A DNA stretch of 64,000 bases, taken from Nitzschia sp. DOCU1 (lineage: Eukaryota; Bacillariophyta; Bacillariophyceae; Bacillariales; Bacillariaceae). The DNA lies in NCBI GenBank assembly GCA_951394045.1, contig OX595994.1, positions 186,001 through 250,000 of the forward strand, given 5' to 3'. Positions 10,022-21,014 of this stretch are shown here, piece by piece. Position 1 is the stretch's first letter. Each line of letters begins with the position of its first letter. A program made the translations under genes and the position numbers. The notes below the pieces were generated by a model. It saw only the letters and a program-made list of their open reading frames with translations. It searched no databases and was not told where the DNA came from.

Positions 10022-10670
10022 GTAAAAGTCGTCAAGGGCTCACCAACACTAGACTAGCCCCCTTAGAGTGAAGTTTATTGCAAACGGTTGGCATTGGAAC
10101 AGGCACAAAATTCAGGCCGATCAAATGCCTTGTTCATGATTTCAAAGACGTTGTCGTTCTTGAATAACGCCGCAATTGGATGGAGTTTGCACAGCGACTG
10201 AAAGGGAATGCTTGGAATCATCATGTTCGCAATGATCATTGGTACTCAGAGTCAAAATGTAGTCTTGCTTTGAACCCTGATTGGTAATAAACATGGCACA
10301 GGCTGGATGGGGCGGAGTGCTCCAGGAGAGCGTTTCCGGAAAACAACGAGGTCTGCTGACCCAAGAAAATAAGCCGTAGCGGTCGGAAGTGGCGGCACGA
10401 TGAAGCAGGATGATCTGTTTTCCCGTTACATGGTCTCCCTTGATGATGTCTACTGCATTGCCTCGCAAATCTTGTGGAGTAGCCGAATCCAGGAGGGCCC
10501 GAATAAAGCTACGAAACACGTTTAAAACAACACGGGACTAAGTGAGAAGCTACGTGTTTTTGTACCAGGGCCGCCTGACGGGTCGCCTGACGGGTCGCCT
10601 GACAGGTCGCCTGACGGTGGGCCCAGTACTGGGTGCATACAAACAGCGACGGGAGACAGACTCATTCATT
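10022..10670. other. Spacer between tandem units; unidentified minus-strand frame
   Basis: Not shared between the two duplication units. A minus-strand open frame (10142-10519) without an ATG at its start encodes a mixed-composition peptide that I cannot assign. It may be a gene fragment. Confidence 0.4.
10572..10619. repeat. 12-bp tandem repeat, four units
   Basis: Four head-to-tail units of CGCCTGACGGGT; the third has A for G and the fourth ends GGTG. The repeat sits just left of duplication unit B. Confidence 0.9.
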
Positions 10671-10928
10671 CGGGCTGTTGTCGTATGCTGGATCGAAGCA
10701 CGCTGTTACGCGGCGATGACGACACCCCACTCAAACGAGAATAAGAATGACAAGGAAGAAGCGCCACCAGCGCCACACCACCAGCAGCTCAAAGCATCAT
10801 GATTCATTCCGCCACAAATAATCTTTTGGGCGAGCTTACTACTAGCCACGCGACGATTGCTTGTATTGCACTTGGAACTTCCCCACACCACATTTCGCTG
10901 GCTAGGCTGCTTGATTGCTTGATTGCTG

Positions 10929-11045
10929 AATATTTGGGATCCCTCTCATGTTTTGGTCGAGTCTATCTTCTTAGTATAGGGCTGCAGGAGATTGTGGGGG
11001 GCGGTACAAGTGACTGTCGAACAACAACAAGGGAACAGCTACTAG
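10929..11045 (+). pseudogene. Internally deleted 3' remnant of a pectate-lyase-like gene (B)
   Basis: ATATTTGGGATCCCTCTCAT and GTTTTGGTCGAGTCTATCTT match the intact lyase coding strand at 4085-4030 closely. After the same deletion junction as in unit A, GCTGCAGGAGATTGTGGGGG and GACTGTCGAACAACAACAAG match the gene's last codons and stop. It is better preserved than the unit A remnant. Confidence 0.75.
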
Positions 11046-11934
11046 ATGCTGCTACTACTACTACTACTTCTAATGGACTAGTTACTACTATTAAAGCACT
11101 AGTTAATTTAGTAGAAAAGTAGTATGCGGCGTGGTAGGAAGGAGTTGGACTATCCTGGGAACCCTTCCATTCTGGGGGATCATCGCCATCACCTACTAGA
11201 GCGAACCATGAGACTGCCGGTACTAGGATCGAAAAGAGCCTACTAAATCGTCACAGAATGTTTTCGCCCGTTATACTACTTCACTCCTGATGATGACCAA
11301 TGACCTTTCGCTAGCTAGTAACTAGTTGTAATTGTATTTGTAGAAGTAGAACTAATCATCGAACTACTCGTACACGACGTCTTACTCGAACGTAGTATCT
11401 CGTGCCCGATAGTGCCATGTGACGGCGTTACGCCGTCTGCGCTTCAACTAGAGGTAACGGAGAATTTATTTAGCGCTCTCTGATAAATACGGAAAGTCTG
11501 TTCCCGCTTTTTTGCGTGGAACTTTGTTGTTGTACAAATGACCGCCGAAGGACAAGAAATGAGACGTAGGGCAAGATGGCTCTGCAACAACTCTAAGATT
11601 TTGAGTTTTCCGGAGGAAAAGGTTTTGCCGAATGCCTGCGTAATGACATCACAATCACCAATGATGGTCCAAAACGCTTGCAATGACCTCTACAAACTTC
11701 AGCACTTCCGCACAAAGTCAGTCATTCGAACCCAAAAGACTTTGCTTCGAGTTGTAATATGGTCATTCTCGGGGTTATTTCGAGTTAGATTCAACAATGG
11801 GATGACCACCTCACTTAACCTCCGAACCCCACGAAACGAAAATAACTCATCCTATCGGTCTCACAATTTCTAATCTCAGCCATCAACAAAGCAATTACTT
11901 CAATAACCAAAACAATTGATCAATACCTACAACA
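11046..11934 (+). promoter_or_regulatory. Conserved upstream region of secreted copy 3
   Basis: From about 11340 to the ATG it is essentially identical to the copy 2 upstream region. It lacks the extra CGCGATGATGACCAATGACC duplication seen there. Confidence 0.6.
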
Positions 11935-13119
11935 ATGAAGTACACTGCTTTCTTTGCTGCCTCTACCTTGGCTGCCGTTTCGGCTCAAGCTAACAACGCT
12001 CGCAACTTGGCAACACTTGCCGAAAAGTGGAACCTTACCCAGCCCGAGTTTGCCTACGACTCGAACACTTTCAGCCTTACTTTTCCTGTCACTGATTTCA
12101 TCAACACGGGAATGGTAAAGTACACCTTGTGGACTGCCCCCGACTGTCAAGAGGGTGGTGTTTCGCTTGACGGTAGCGACGTTTGGCAATCTGTGGCACT
12201 TGCCGAGAGTGCGACCCTCCAAGCTGCCAACACTTTTGGCGCCGGCGGTACTCAACTGGACAGCGGGGCCTTCAATGGGCGCACCGCAACTGTCAATGCT
12301 GCCTTTGACCCCCAAACTGTCTCTTCCAATACGGATATCTACAGTGAACAAGTGATTGACAACCAAGTGACTGCCGAAATTCGTTTCTGCATTCGTGTCT
12401 CCTTGTGGACCACCTCTGCGACGGTTACTACGCCAGTCGAAGTCAACTTTCTCGAGACTCTTGTGACACTCACTGTTGACTTGACGGATGGATTCCAGAT
12501 TGGTGCCATTGACGTGGAAGCCAAGGACCGTCTCGTCCGTACTGCCAACCAAGCCTACGAAGTTCGTGGATACGAGTGCACTGCCGACAGTACCGATGCT
12601 ATCTCTCAGGCAGAAAAGGACCGACCCCGAAACCAAGGTGAAATCATCCACATTTGCGTGACTCCCGAAGACGAAGCCCAAACGGATGGTATCTTTATGC
12701 GATCCGTCGATGACTTCACCTTTACCAAGGGAACCACCATCAACCAACTTGCCATCCAAGGAAACCGTGAAGCCGGAAACTTGTTGACCAGTTATTCTTA
12801 TACTGACTGCGAAGGAAGTTTGGTCTGCCGATTCTCCACCATTTTGTTTGCTCAGTTCTATGCCAATCCCGGTCAAGTCACTGGACAGGGTGTTGCCTCG
12901 ATGCAATTTGGAGACAACAAGACTGGAGAGACTCGTCGTCAACTTCGAGCTGGTGACGAGGGCCGTGCCTTGCAAGACGGAGCCGGTGCTGCCGAGTTTG
13001 ACTTGAACTTCCAAGTCGCCCAAGCCGCCGCCCGAACAGAATCGTCTGGTGCCGGTTCCACCTCCATGGGTGCCGCTATGTCGTTGGCCGGTATTGCCGC
13101 GTTTGCTGCCATGCTGTAG
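11935..13119 (+). CDS. Secreted protein family, copy 3 (394 aa)
   Basis: Protein identical to copy 2. In the coding DNA I noticed only silent changes (for example GAG/GAA near 12613, ATC/ATT near 12842, GCC/GCT near 13077). Either the duplication is very recent or gene conversion keeps the two alike. Signal peptide, RNL site, six cysteines and Ala-rich C terminus as in copy 2. Function unknown. Confidence 0.9.
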   Translation: MKYTAFFAASTLAAVSAQANNARNLATLAEKWNLTQPEFAYDSNTFSLTFPVTDFINTGMVKYTLWTAPDCQEGGVSLDGSDVWQSVALAESATLQAANTFGAGGTQLDSGAFNGRTATVNAAFDPQTVSSNTDIYSEQVIDNQVTAEIRFCIRVSLWTTSATVTTPVEVNFLETLVTLTVDLTDGFQIGAIDVEAKDRLVRTANQAYEVRGYECTADSTDAISQAEKDRPRNQGEIIHICVTPEDEAQTDGIFMRSVDDFTFTKGTTINQLAIQGNREAGNLLTSYSYTDCEGSLVCRFSTILFAQFYANPGQVTGQGVASMQFGDNKTGETRRQLRAGDEGRALQDGAGAAEFDLNFQVAQAAARTESSGAGSTSMGAAMSLAGIAAFAAML

Positions 13120-13446
13120 AGTGTCGCTGGTCGCCAGGGAATAGAAGGAGTCACCGAAGAATGTGTGTAGAGAAGCTAAAATATCATATAGAGAACTTGA
13201 TTCGAAAGCATCTGAGCCTAAGACGAAAAATGAACTGGTGGACAGCGGCGATGTAGACCGAGCAACAAGTTCACCCCTCCAGAACATGTAACGCTGGTAT
13301 GCTTAACGTAGTGGTCGTAGTCATATCACAGTCGACGATAGACTAGATTTAGTGGCAGAGTGTTGTATGTGAGATCATGAGTAGAGGTTGTCCAGACAGA
13401 TTTGGATATTGTTATTGTCGTCGAAGAATCGTCGGCACTTTCAGGG

Positions 13447-13595
13447 CGAAGAAGTTCTTTGGTGCTTTCCGACGACGATGACAACAGAAGAAAGAGTTTA
13501 ACAACTCTACGTAGGAACTGTCGACTACTACTTGCTTCCAGCTAGCATCGTTGGGCATTCCAAGGATCCATGACAAGGGTATCAAAAGGGAAGCT
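13447..13595 (-). pseudogene. 5' remnant of a pectate-lyase-like gene (B)
   Basis: Same fragment as at 9846-9995, with the same in-frame TAG (13544-13542). Upstream of it the open frame continues to about 13913 without similarity to the intact lyase leader. Confidence 0.7.
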
Positions 13596-13619
13596 GATAA
13601 AATCAGAATGGATGGATGC

Positions 13620-14143
13620 CCACATGCCATGGATATCCCTTTTCGCGTTTGCAAGAGAATTTGTTCGATCGAATGAATCAATCATGGAATGAAGTTGACG
13701 TTTAGGGACCAATGAAAATTCAGGGATATCATACATCAGACAGACAGTCAGTACCTCGAAGTGTAGTCCTAGTCGTCGGATGAAGATCCGGGTACCCAGC
13801 CTGCCAGCGAGCCTGCCGCCTTTTCTCATCCAAAAGTCCATCAACGTTTGTGCCCTTCCAATCTTGGCAGCAGCTTCTTTTTTTCGGCGAGAGGGTCTTG
13901 TTGTGCAAAGCACGAGATTTCATGAACCAGTACTTACTTGTGTGGCTGCTATTAGATGAGATGCTGCTGCGGCAAACAAGACACACAACTTGATCCATCT
14001 CACATTGTTATTGCAGAGTGAAGAGAGCTGTAAGCGAGCGGTCCACTACGATTCTTCGGAATCGCTCTCTTTTGTCGTGGAATCAAATCGCTGCTGGAAG
14101 CAACGGAGGCACTCTTTCGATCGTGTTCCTGGCGTCTTCCTTT

Positions 14144-14174
<31 letters not shown>

Positions 14175-14184
14175 TATCTTCATC
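13620..14184. other. Upstream region of the LRR gene with (TCG)10
   Basis: Ten perfect TCG units lie at 14144-14173, 11 bases before the ATG used for the LRR gene. The LRR frame is open through them and would give a poly-Val run, but this is more likely 5' UTR. No other gene is recognised. Confidence 0.5.
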
Positions 14185-17100
14185 ATGGAAGATGACATTC
14201 GAGACCTTGTGCATGGCAGCTCTCCTTCGTCTCCGGCCGTGGTTTCGTCGCGTAAATCTCGATCGTTAGGACGAGCGGCGTCCACATCTGGAGCTACAAA
14301 GTCCAAGTCGAAATCGCGACGGTCCAAATCGCCCTCGAGCAAAAAGACCAAACAATCCCGGTCGCAGTCCACCACCAAACTACGAAAGACAAAGAGGAGC
14401 AGCACGGACATGAGCAAATCGACAGCCACTACTGCCACCAAACCATCTTCGTCGTCGACTCCACCCGCCGGCGCGCTCACGTCCATGACGTTGGAGATTC
14501 CAATCGACGATAAAAAGGTTAGGAAATCAGACGACAGGGACAAAGCATCCGCCAAGGACGCCCCTGAAAAGAAATTGTCAACATCCAAAAACTTGCAAGA
14601 GCTTCTGGGTTCCAATGATCAAATGCCCGTTGTGGCCCCTGTCATTATAGTCGCGCCAGAAGTAAAGCCAGCCGCTTCCAAAACGCCGAGCAAAACGGAA
14701 GAAGAGGAGGTGGAAGAAGAAAAGAAGAAACGACGAGAGCGCCTCATGGTATCCCCCTTTGAGTTCTTGAATATTTATCATGCCAAACAACCGGTATTCA
14801 AAGAGAATGCAGACGATGATCATTCCTTGGAATTTCACGACGATGTTTCCTATTTGACGTTACCCAAAGTTTTGAGAGCGCCTGATGAAGACAAGGCTGG
14901 TAACAAGAAGAAAGTGGTGCCAAAGTCTGTGGCAACAACCGACGCTCCGTCTAGTGTGGAACCAGGATGGGCGCGCAAGCCGAAACCAGACAGTGCTGCT
15001 GCCGACGACAACAACGATACTGACAAACCCACTAATGACGACAAAGAAACTAATTCTCCGAAAGCAAGTACGGTACGATGGTGTTGCGTTTTTAAAACTA
15101 TTCCTTCATTCCTCACAAATATTCTTTTCTTGCATTCGTTTCTTATGATAAAACCGCAGCCCGCGACAAGGACAAAAAGAAGAAAAAGCGAAGGGATTCC
15201 AAAAAGTCCAAAAAGCCCAAGAAAAAGAAATCCTCAAAAAGACATTCTTCCTAATGGGGAACTACCAAAGAAGGAGCGGCGACATCATTCGGAACCAATC
15301 GATACTGCCACCCTTCAAGAGATTTCAGGAGAAACAGCACCCAAAGCAACGAAAACGTCTCCCGCTGGACGTAGTCGTAGTAGTACGCCAAAACATTATC
15401 CTCGGCACCACCGGCAAACCTCGGATCCCATGCATTCCACATCCGCAGTTTCCGCAGAAGCAGAGGTAGCAAACCCGCCAATTGCACCCGATCAGGGTCG
15501 TAATTCTCCTATTCCGGCAAATCCTGGAAATGATCCAAACGCTGCAACTACTCCCACTCCCACCAGTGTGGAAGGTACAAAACAGTCTAGCATCCTCCAA
15601 CGATTGTTCCAGAGTATGAGACGCAGAAAGGATGATCCCAACCAAGATAAGGATATTGAACATGGAGAAGTCGTCGACGATACGACGAGCAGTGGTTCGC
15701 CCAAATCATCCTACGCAAACAGCAAAAGGAAGAGTATGGAGACACGGCGTCGATTCACTTATGTTGCCATAGTCGGAACAGCCTGCTTTTTATTTCTCGT
15801 GGCATTAGCCGCTGTACTTTCAATCGTCATTGCTCTCAACAAGGACGATCAGAAAGCAGCCCCACCCGAATATGCCGACAATCCAATCACCAAGGCTGAT
15901 TTCAAGTACGATTCGCCTTTGGAACCAGTCGAGCCCGATATCCAAACGTCGGAAATGGCACCAATCGATTTTAACTGTGATCACCTGGATCAAGTCGATC
16001 CTGGTTCCAATGGCAATCCCAAATTTGCACATGTCTATGATCAGTGCCAGTGCGATCAAGTCGCCAGCTACCTTCCGCAAGATGTGATTGACATGAGAAA
16101 CTCGTTGCTTGACGTTGTCATTCCACCCATCTACGGTCCTCTAGAGGACTTGGACATTCCACCCGCGTCGAGTTGCCATCCCGCAAACCAAGCACTCTTG
16201 TGGCTGGCTTCGGGGGAGAATCGCAAAGTAGGCTACTTGATGCAACGATTCATCTTGGCGTTGTTTTTCTTTGAGACGTATAGTCTTGGAACCGAATGGG
16301 ACTTTCGGGACAATTGGCTCTCGTCGAATATCGAATGCTTTTGGCTTGGAATTGAGTGCAACAACAACGACGCCGTTATCAACATTTCAATTGCCTCGAA
16401 CAATATCCATGGCACGGTAGGTGGAAAACATGCCTAGTACGACTTGCTTGCATCTTGAATTATCTAACCATTCGGGTGCCATGCCATCTTCGACAGGTCC
16501 CTACGGAATTTGGACTTTTGGGAGGTCTGGAAGGATTTTATCTGAGCCGCAATTTCATGAGAGGGACAATACCCACCGAACTGATTTCACTTTCTCGTTT
16601 GGTACGTAATTGCGGCAGTCCATCGTACTATGCGGCATGCCCCCCCCCCCTATGCCCACTCTCACATCAATGACGATTCTGCTACTCTCCTCTTCCGTCT
16701 ATCGTTAGCGTGAATTATCTCTTTATGGCAATGAAATGAATGGACCCATTCCATCTGTAATTGGCAGCGCCACTTCCTTGCAGAGTTTGTTGCTCCACAC
16801 CAACTACTTTGGTGGATCCCTTCCAACGGAACTTGGATTAGCGACGGCCCTAACGAACTTGCATTTGGGCTTCAATCAATACGGCCGATCTCTCCCTGTT
16901 GAGCTTGGGCAATTGACTCGTCTTCAATACCTAACATTGAACGACAATCGATTGACGGGACGCTTGCCTCCCGAGTTGGGTCGAATGACCTCGTTGCAAA
17001 ATGTCACGCTATCCAAAAATTTGTTTGAGGGCTCGTTGCCTTCTGAAATCGGCATGTTGACGCAACTGCAAGACTTGCGTATCAATGACAATGCTGGAGT

Positions 17101-17548
17101 CGGAGGTACTCTTCCTACTGACCTTGGATTATTGAGCAGCAACTTACGAATCGTTCAAATGGTTCGCAATTCTCTGCGGGGACTCGTTCCCACAGAATTT
17201 GGCCGATTGACAAGTTTAGAATCTTTGCAACTGTATAGCAATCGGTTGGAAGGTCAATTACCGACGGAACTGGGCAAAATGGTCAGCTTGGAAGACTTGA
17301 GATTGGATGATAACGCCTTGTCGGGAACGATTCCTAGTGAGTTGGGACGACTCGGGTTCTTGGAGTACCTATCTCTAGATCGGAATGGATTGCAAGGCTC
17401 GGTTCCCTTGGAAGTTTGTCAAAAACAGGGATTGGCATTGGACACGTTTGTGGTGGACTGTCCCAATGCTGCAACAGGCTTGGGAGTGGAGTGTCGTCTA
17501 TCAGCAGATGATGATGGATGTTGCTCCAATTGTCGACCCTCCGATTGA
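14185..17548 (+). CDS. Leucine-rich-repeat membrane protein without kinase (about 1,029 aa, 4 exons)
   Basis: The start MEDDIRDLVHG at 14185 gives a long Ser/Lys/Pro-rich disordered cytosolic region. One transmembrane helix follows (FTYVAIVGTACFLFLVALAA, about residue 495-518). An extracellular Cys-containing cap has CFWLGIECNNN, like the plant LRRNT cap that ends in WxGxxC. About ten plant-type repeats follow (L-x-x-L-x-L-x-x-N-x-L-x-G-x-I/L-P-x-E-L-G), closed by a Cys-rich end (CCSNCRPSD). Introns at 15073-15159, 16417-16496 and 16602-16708 all have GT-AG borders in phase 0. Removing the last two restores unbroken LRR sequence (HGTVPTEFG; SRLRELSLYGNE). There is no kinase domain. This layout (disordered N terminus, one membrane helix, external LRRs) is common in diatoms. 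A receptor or adhesion role is inference. The first intron is the least certain. Confidence 0.85.
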
Positions 17549-18442
17549 AGTTGACAAAGACAATTCTACCGCCCATTCTTACTCGACTAATGAGTAGAAG
17601 CGATTGCTAATAATATGCTGATGCAAGAATGTAGTTCTTTGGTTTTCTTTGGCCAGCACGATAGCTGCTCTACTATAGTACTAGCACCATGATGTCGCCA
17701 CCTGGCTAAATACACCAACGTTCCTACGAGAAGATAGCTACCGGCGGTTGGGGACTCACTCGACCGAATGTGGGCAAGTCCCTCTACCGTCGGAGGGGAT
17801 TGGAACCTCACCAACTCCTGCCGTTCATGGTGGTTGGAAGCATTTGTTCTTGACTCACAGATACCTCATCGATCCCTCTACTTTCGGTATTCAGTTGCGA
17901 ATGAATAGTATCATTGCTGCTCTAGCAAACTAAGGCAAGTCCCGAGAGTAGGCATCGTCGAAGCGTTGGTTCAGGAGGACTCGCTTGACCAAATATCGAG
18001 GAGCCTGTGCAACGCTTTTTCCACGATAGTCTTGATGACGTCACTCGTGTCAAATAGCATTGCGGGCGGACTTTGGGAGTGTACAGTACCTGGTAGAATT
18101 TCTCCAGTATCGGTGTAATAGCAGCTGGACTGCGCGCAACAGCCGAGCAGGCGTAGACTTGCACGATCGCGTACCGGTAGTATCATAGAGGGTTCGTCGA
18201 GGGCGTTGGGAAAAAGCGCCGCCCATTCGATCGCATCTCTGCCACGCTGCTACGCCATCGGGAAAAAGAGAACGAGATGGGCACAGAGGGTCCTTGTGTT
18301 ATTGTTGTTTCTTATTGTTGACAATCCTCGTTTGATTACTAGCTCTAGAGTAGACTAGAACGAGACTAGCAGTTGCAACGCACCTACACATTTTGATAAT
18401 AGCAGCAGCTGGGGGCCGGGGGCGTTCTGGCTATTAAAGAGA
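17549..18442. other. Intergenic, no gene recognised
   Basis: Unique sequence. A CTATTAAAG motif lies 13 bases before the next ATG. No RNA gene or repeat is evident. Confidence 0.4.
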
Positions 18443-20227
18443 ATGACTGTCCGTTCCCACCATCACCCGAAGAATTTCCTGGGACTCAGGTTACTGTCTC
18501 CGCTGCTGCTATTATTATTATTATTTTCCACGACGTTGATCGCAGTGGTGGCACATCAGCAGGATCGACAGCAAAGTTCATCTCGAGATGATTACTTTGC
18601 CAATCTAGTGCCCCCGCACAAAATTCAGTGGGGGCAGCGACACGTCCAGGGTTCTACTGTTGAAACAGCCGGCGAATCCTCCTCCTTATCATCATCCTTC
18701 CAGTCCACACCAGTGAAGCAGCGTTCGCTCGACGAGGATAACAATGATGACGACAGTATTGACAATTTGTCTCATGAAATAGCACACAGCTATGGGGGTG
18801 GCCTGGTTCCTGAAGAAAACGAAGATGAAATCGACTGTTCGTTATTCGAACATTTGGATGAATTGCCGGCGTTTTGTTTGGGTGATGACGAATCGTCCGA
18901 AGCAGAAGAGTTATGGCCTCTAGACCCAAGCGCTTCACCTGGACAAGATTCTCAAAATGGTACTAGTGGGGGCGAAGGAGAGAACGCCACAGATAGCTTG
19001 GGCACTACAATCTATGGTCCAGGGGCTGATAGCGACGATGATTCGCAAAATGCAACTGATACAACAGTTGGTGTCGACCAGCATTCCATCAATATACCGT
19101 TGAGCATCGCCATTTATAATTTGGAAAAGCTGACAGATCGAAGAAAGCGAATGTTTATTGGCATTACTGTGAAGGTCATGAGTATCATGGTGGATCGGTA
19201 TACCCCCTTTGATGTAATAGCACCCGAAGGCGGTAATCACGAGCGCCGACAAGAACGATTACTGGATGGCGAAGAATACGGGGGAGGCGATGGCAGTGAC
19301 ATTAGTGGTACTGGTGGGGCTGGAGGAAATCAAGATGATCAATCTGACCTATTGGCACGCTTGTATTTTAGCTCCGTTGCCGTGTCGGATGCCCCCAACG
19401 TTGAGAATTGGTGGCAATTAAGGGTCAAATATGTCGCCTTTTGGCCTAATGGGGAACCAGTGGTCAATCGACCTCATCTACAACAAATTGAAACTGCTTG
19501 TCGGCAAGTTATCAACATGACGGTTGATGCCAAGAAGTTTTGGGAAGAATTGCTAGAAGAGGGCAATGATAGCGAAGACGACACTTTCATATTGATGCCA
19601 CCAGGAGAGGAAGACGAATCTAGTATGCAAGGTAGAGTACAGGATGCGCAACAACAGATTGCAGCATTTGTTCTGGTTGACTCACTACTACTTTTGCTTC
19701 ATTTCCTATCGTCTTCGACTACAGATTTAGTGGCTATTGCTGCTGTCGCCAAGTCTGGAGACGAATATCCCTTGGACTTTGAGCAATATCAAGGCAACAT
19801 GGACGATTCTAAAGGCAGTGGTATGAAAACAAGCAGTAGCAGCAATGGTCGCGACTATTCCCAGCCGCTTACACTGGAATGGCAAGTTCGGGAATGGTTT
19901 GGATTGGCACTATGTATTTTCACTCTCTCTACTGCCACTTTGTTGTGGGCAGTTTCAAGTTATTTGCATCGCCGTCAATTGGCCAAGCACATGTGGGGCC
20001 TCACCGAACAAGGTGTTGGAGACTTGCTACAAGTCGGATGGGCCTATCACCAACAACCAGGCCAAAATGGAAATCAATTGTTTTTGCAAGTGTACCACAA
20101 GGGTCGAATGGGATACAGTGACGACAATTCCATTCTGCAAGGAAGCATTGTGATGCAAGAACCCATTTTGGAAGGAAATCGAGAAGTCTCGGGGTCATCA
20201 ACGACTGCGACGCCGACGTCGCATTAA
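18443..20227 (+). CDS. Single-pass membrane protein with signal peptide (594 aa), unknown function
   Basis: The N terminus is a signal sequence with a leucine run (residues 15-30). A long acidic, Ser/Asp-rich luminal or extracellular region follows. A folded part near residues 215-370 has INIPLSIAIYNLEKL and a later NWWQLRVKYVAFWPNGEPV. A hydrophobic stretch lies at 407-437 and a clear transmembrane helix at about 485-507 (FGLALCIFTLSTATLLWAVS). The tail is short and cytosolic. The layout and the first motif recall the proteins at 41225-44686 and 53553-54743 (YxLPPFS after the signal peptide, ectodomain, helix, tail), so it may be a distant member of the same diatom group. No enzyme motif seen. 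Confidence 0.75.
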   Translation: MTVRSHHHPKNFLGLRLLSPLLLLLLLFSTTLIAVVAHQQDRQQSSSRDDYFANLVPPHKIQWGQRHVQGSTVETAGESSSLSSSFQSTPVKQRSLDEDNNDDDSIDNLSHEIAHSYGGGLVPEENEDEIDCSLFEHLDELPAFCLGDDESSEAEELWPLDPSASPGQDSQNGTSGGEGENATDSLGTTIYGPGADSDDDSQNATDTTVGVDQHSINIPLSIAIYNLEKLTDRRKRMFIGITVKVMSIMVDRYTPFDVIAPEGGNHERRQERLLDGEEYGGGDGSDISGTGGAGGNQDDQSDLLARLYFSSVAVSDAPNVENWWQLRVKYVAFWPNGEPVVNRPHLQQIETACRQVINMTVDAKKFWEELLEEGNDSEDDTFILMPPGEEDESSMQGRVQDAQQQIAAFVLVDSLLLLLHFLSSSTTDLVAIAAVAKSGDEYPLDFEQYQGNMDDSKGSGMKTSSSSNGRDYSQPLTLEWQVREWFGLALCIFTLSTATLLWAVSSYLHRRQLAKHMWGLTEQGVGDLLQVGWAYHQQPGQNGNQLFLQVYHKGRMGYSDDNSILQGSIVMQEPILEGNREVSGSSTTATPTSH

Positions 20228-21014
20228 TTTGAAGGTTTGCGGTTGGGACATGCACGTGGTTGGGCCTTGAAGCTGCCGTCGAGCCTGTTGGTGGGTCTAC
20301 AAGAGCACAAATCAGTCGAGATAGGCGGGACGTCAAGTCTCGTAGGTCGCCTATTGATCTGAGATTCATTCTTTGCCTCCGTCAACTCACAGGTCGTCGT
20401 CGTTGCTACCGAGGTGCTGGGGGAATGGCAGATGCCAGTCTTGCTCTTTGGAGCTGCGGCAACGAAAACCTTGCTTTCCGCCCGTCTCTATACCCTGCGT
20501 CAAGATCCCAGTCTTCTATTCCTTCCTTGGCTGGGCTACTGTGATCGAATCGGGGGTCTGTTCTACTAGCGGATACTCTACAACAAAGGACTGCTTCGAG
20601 GAGCCTGTGGTAAAACAGCCTGCAACTACCGGTACTATTATATTTGCCTTTGATTGGATATGAAGTATCAAGTAGAATAGTCAGCTACACACAATATGGG
20701 GTCACTATAGCTGTTTTATGAACGACGTCGTAGAGGCTACTAGTCTATTTGTTATCGATCGATTACATAAAACTGATAACAGACCCATTTTACCGGCTCC
20801 TGAACAACCGTCGTGCCCATTTCGAGCCTGCTTCAAAGCAAAAGACTTCTAGAATGTTAGCGAGACGTTAACCTCTCACAACGTATTAAAGCAAATTAAG
20901 CTAGGTAAAGTTTACCATGTTATCCAGTTAATTTGAGTATGCAGATGTACAACAGAATCGAACAACAAAGATGTCCTCGTATCAGAAAAGCCCCCATGTC
21001 TACGCTACGGATGC
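20228..21014. other. Intergenic, no gene recognised
   Basis: 3' flank of the plus-strand gene and 3' flank of the minus-strand gene; the two converge here. No feature is supported. Confidence 0.4.

Larger units (their letters stand above)
10671..13619 (+). repeat. Tandem duplication unit B (carries secreted copy 3)
   Basis: Second copy of the unit at 7036-10021, with the same internal order. Differences are a few substitutions and small indels in noncoding DNA; coding differences noticed are only silent. Confidence 0.85.

Noticed and set aside
14046..14615. Minus-strand frame of 189 codons inside the LRR gene
   Set aside because: Antisense shadow of the Ser/Lys-rich exon 1; poly-Thr and Asp runs come from the TCG repeat.
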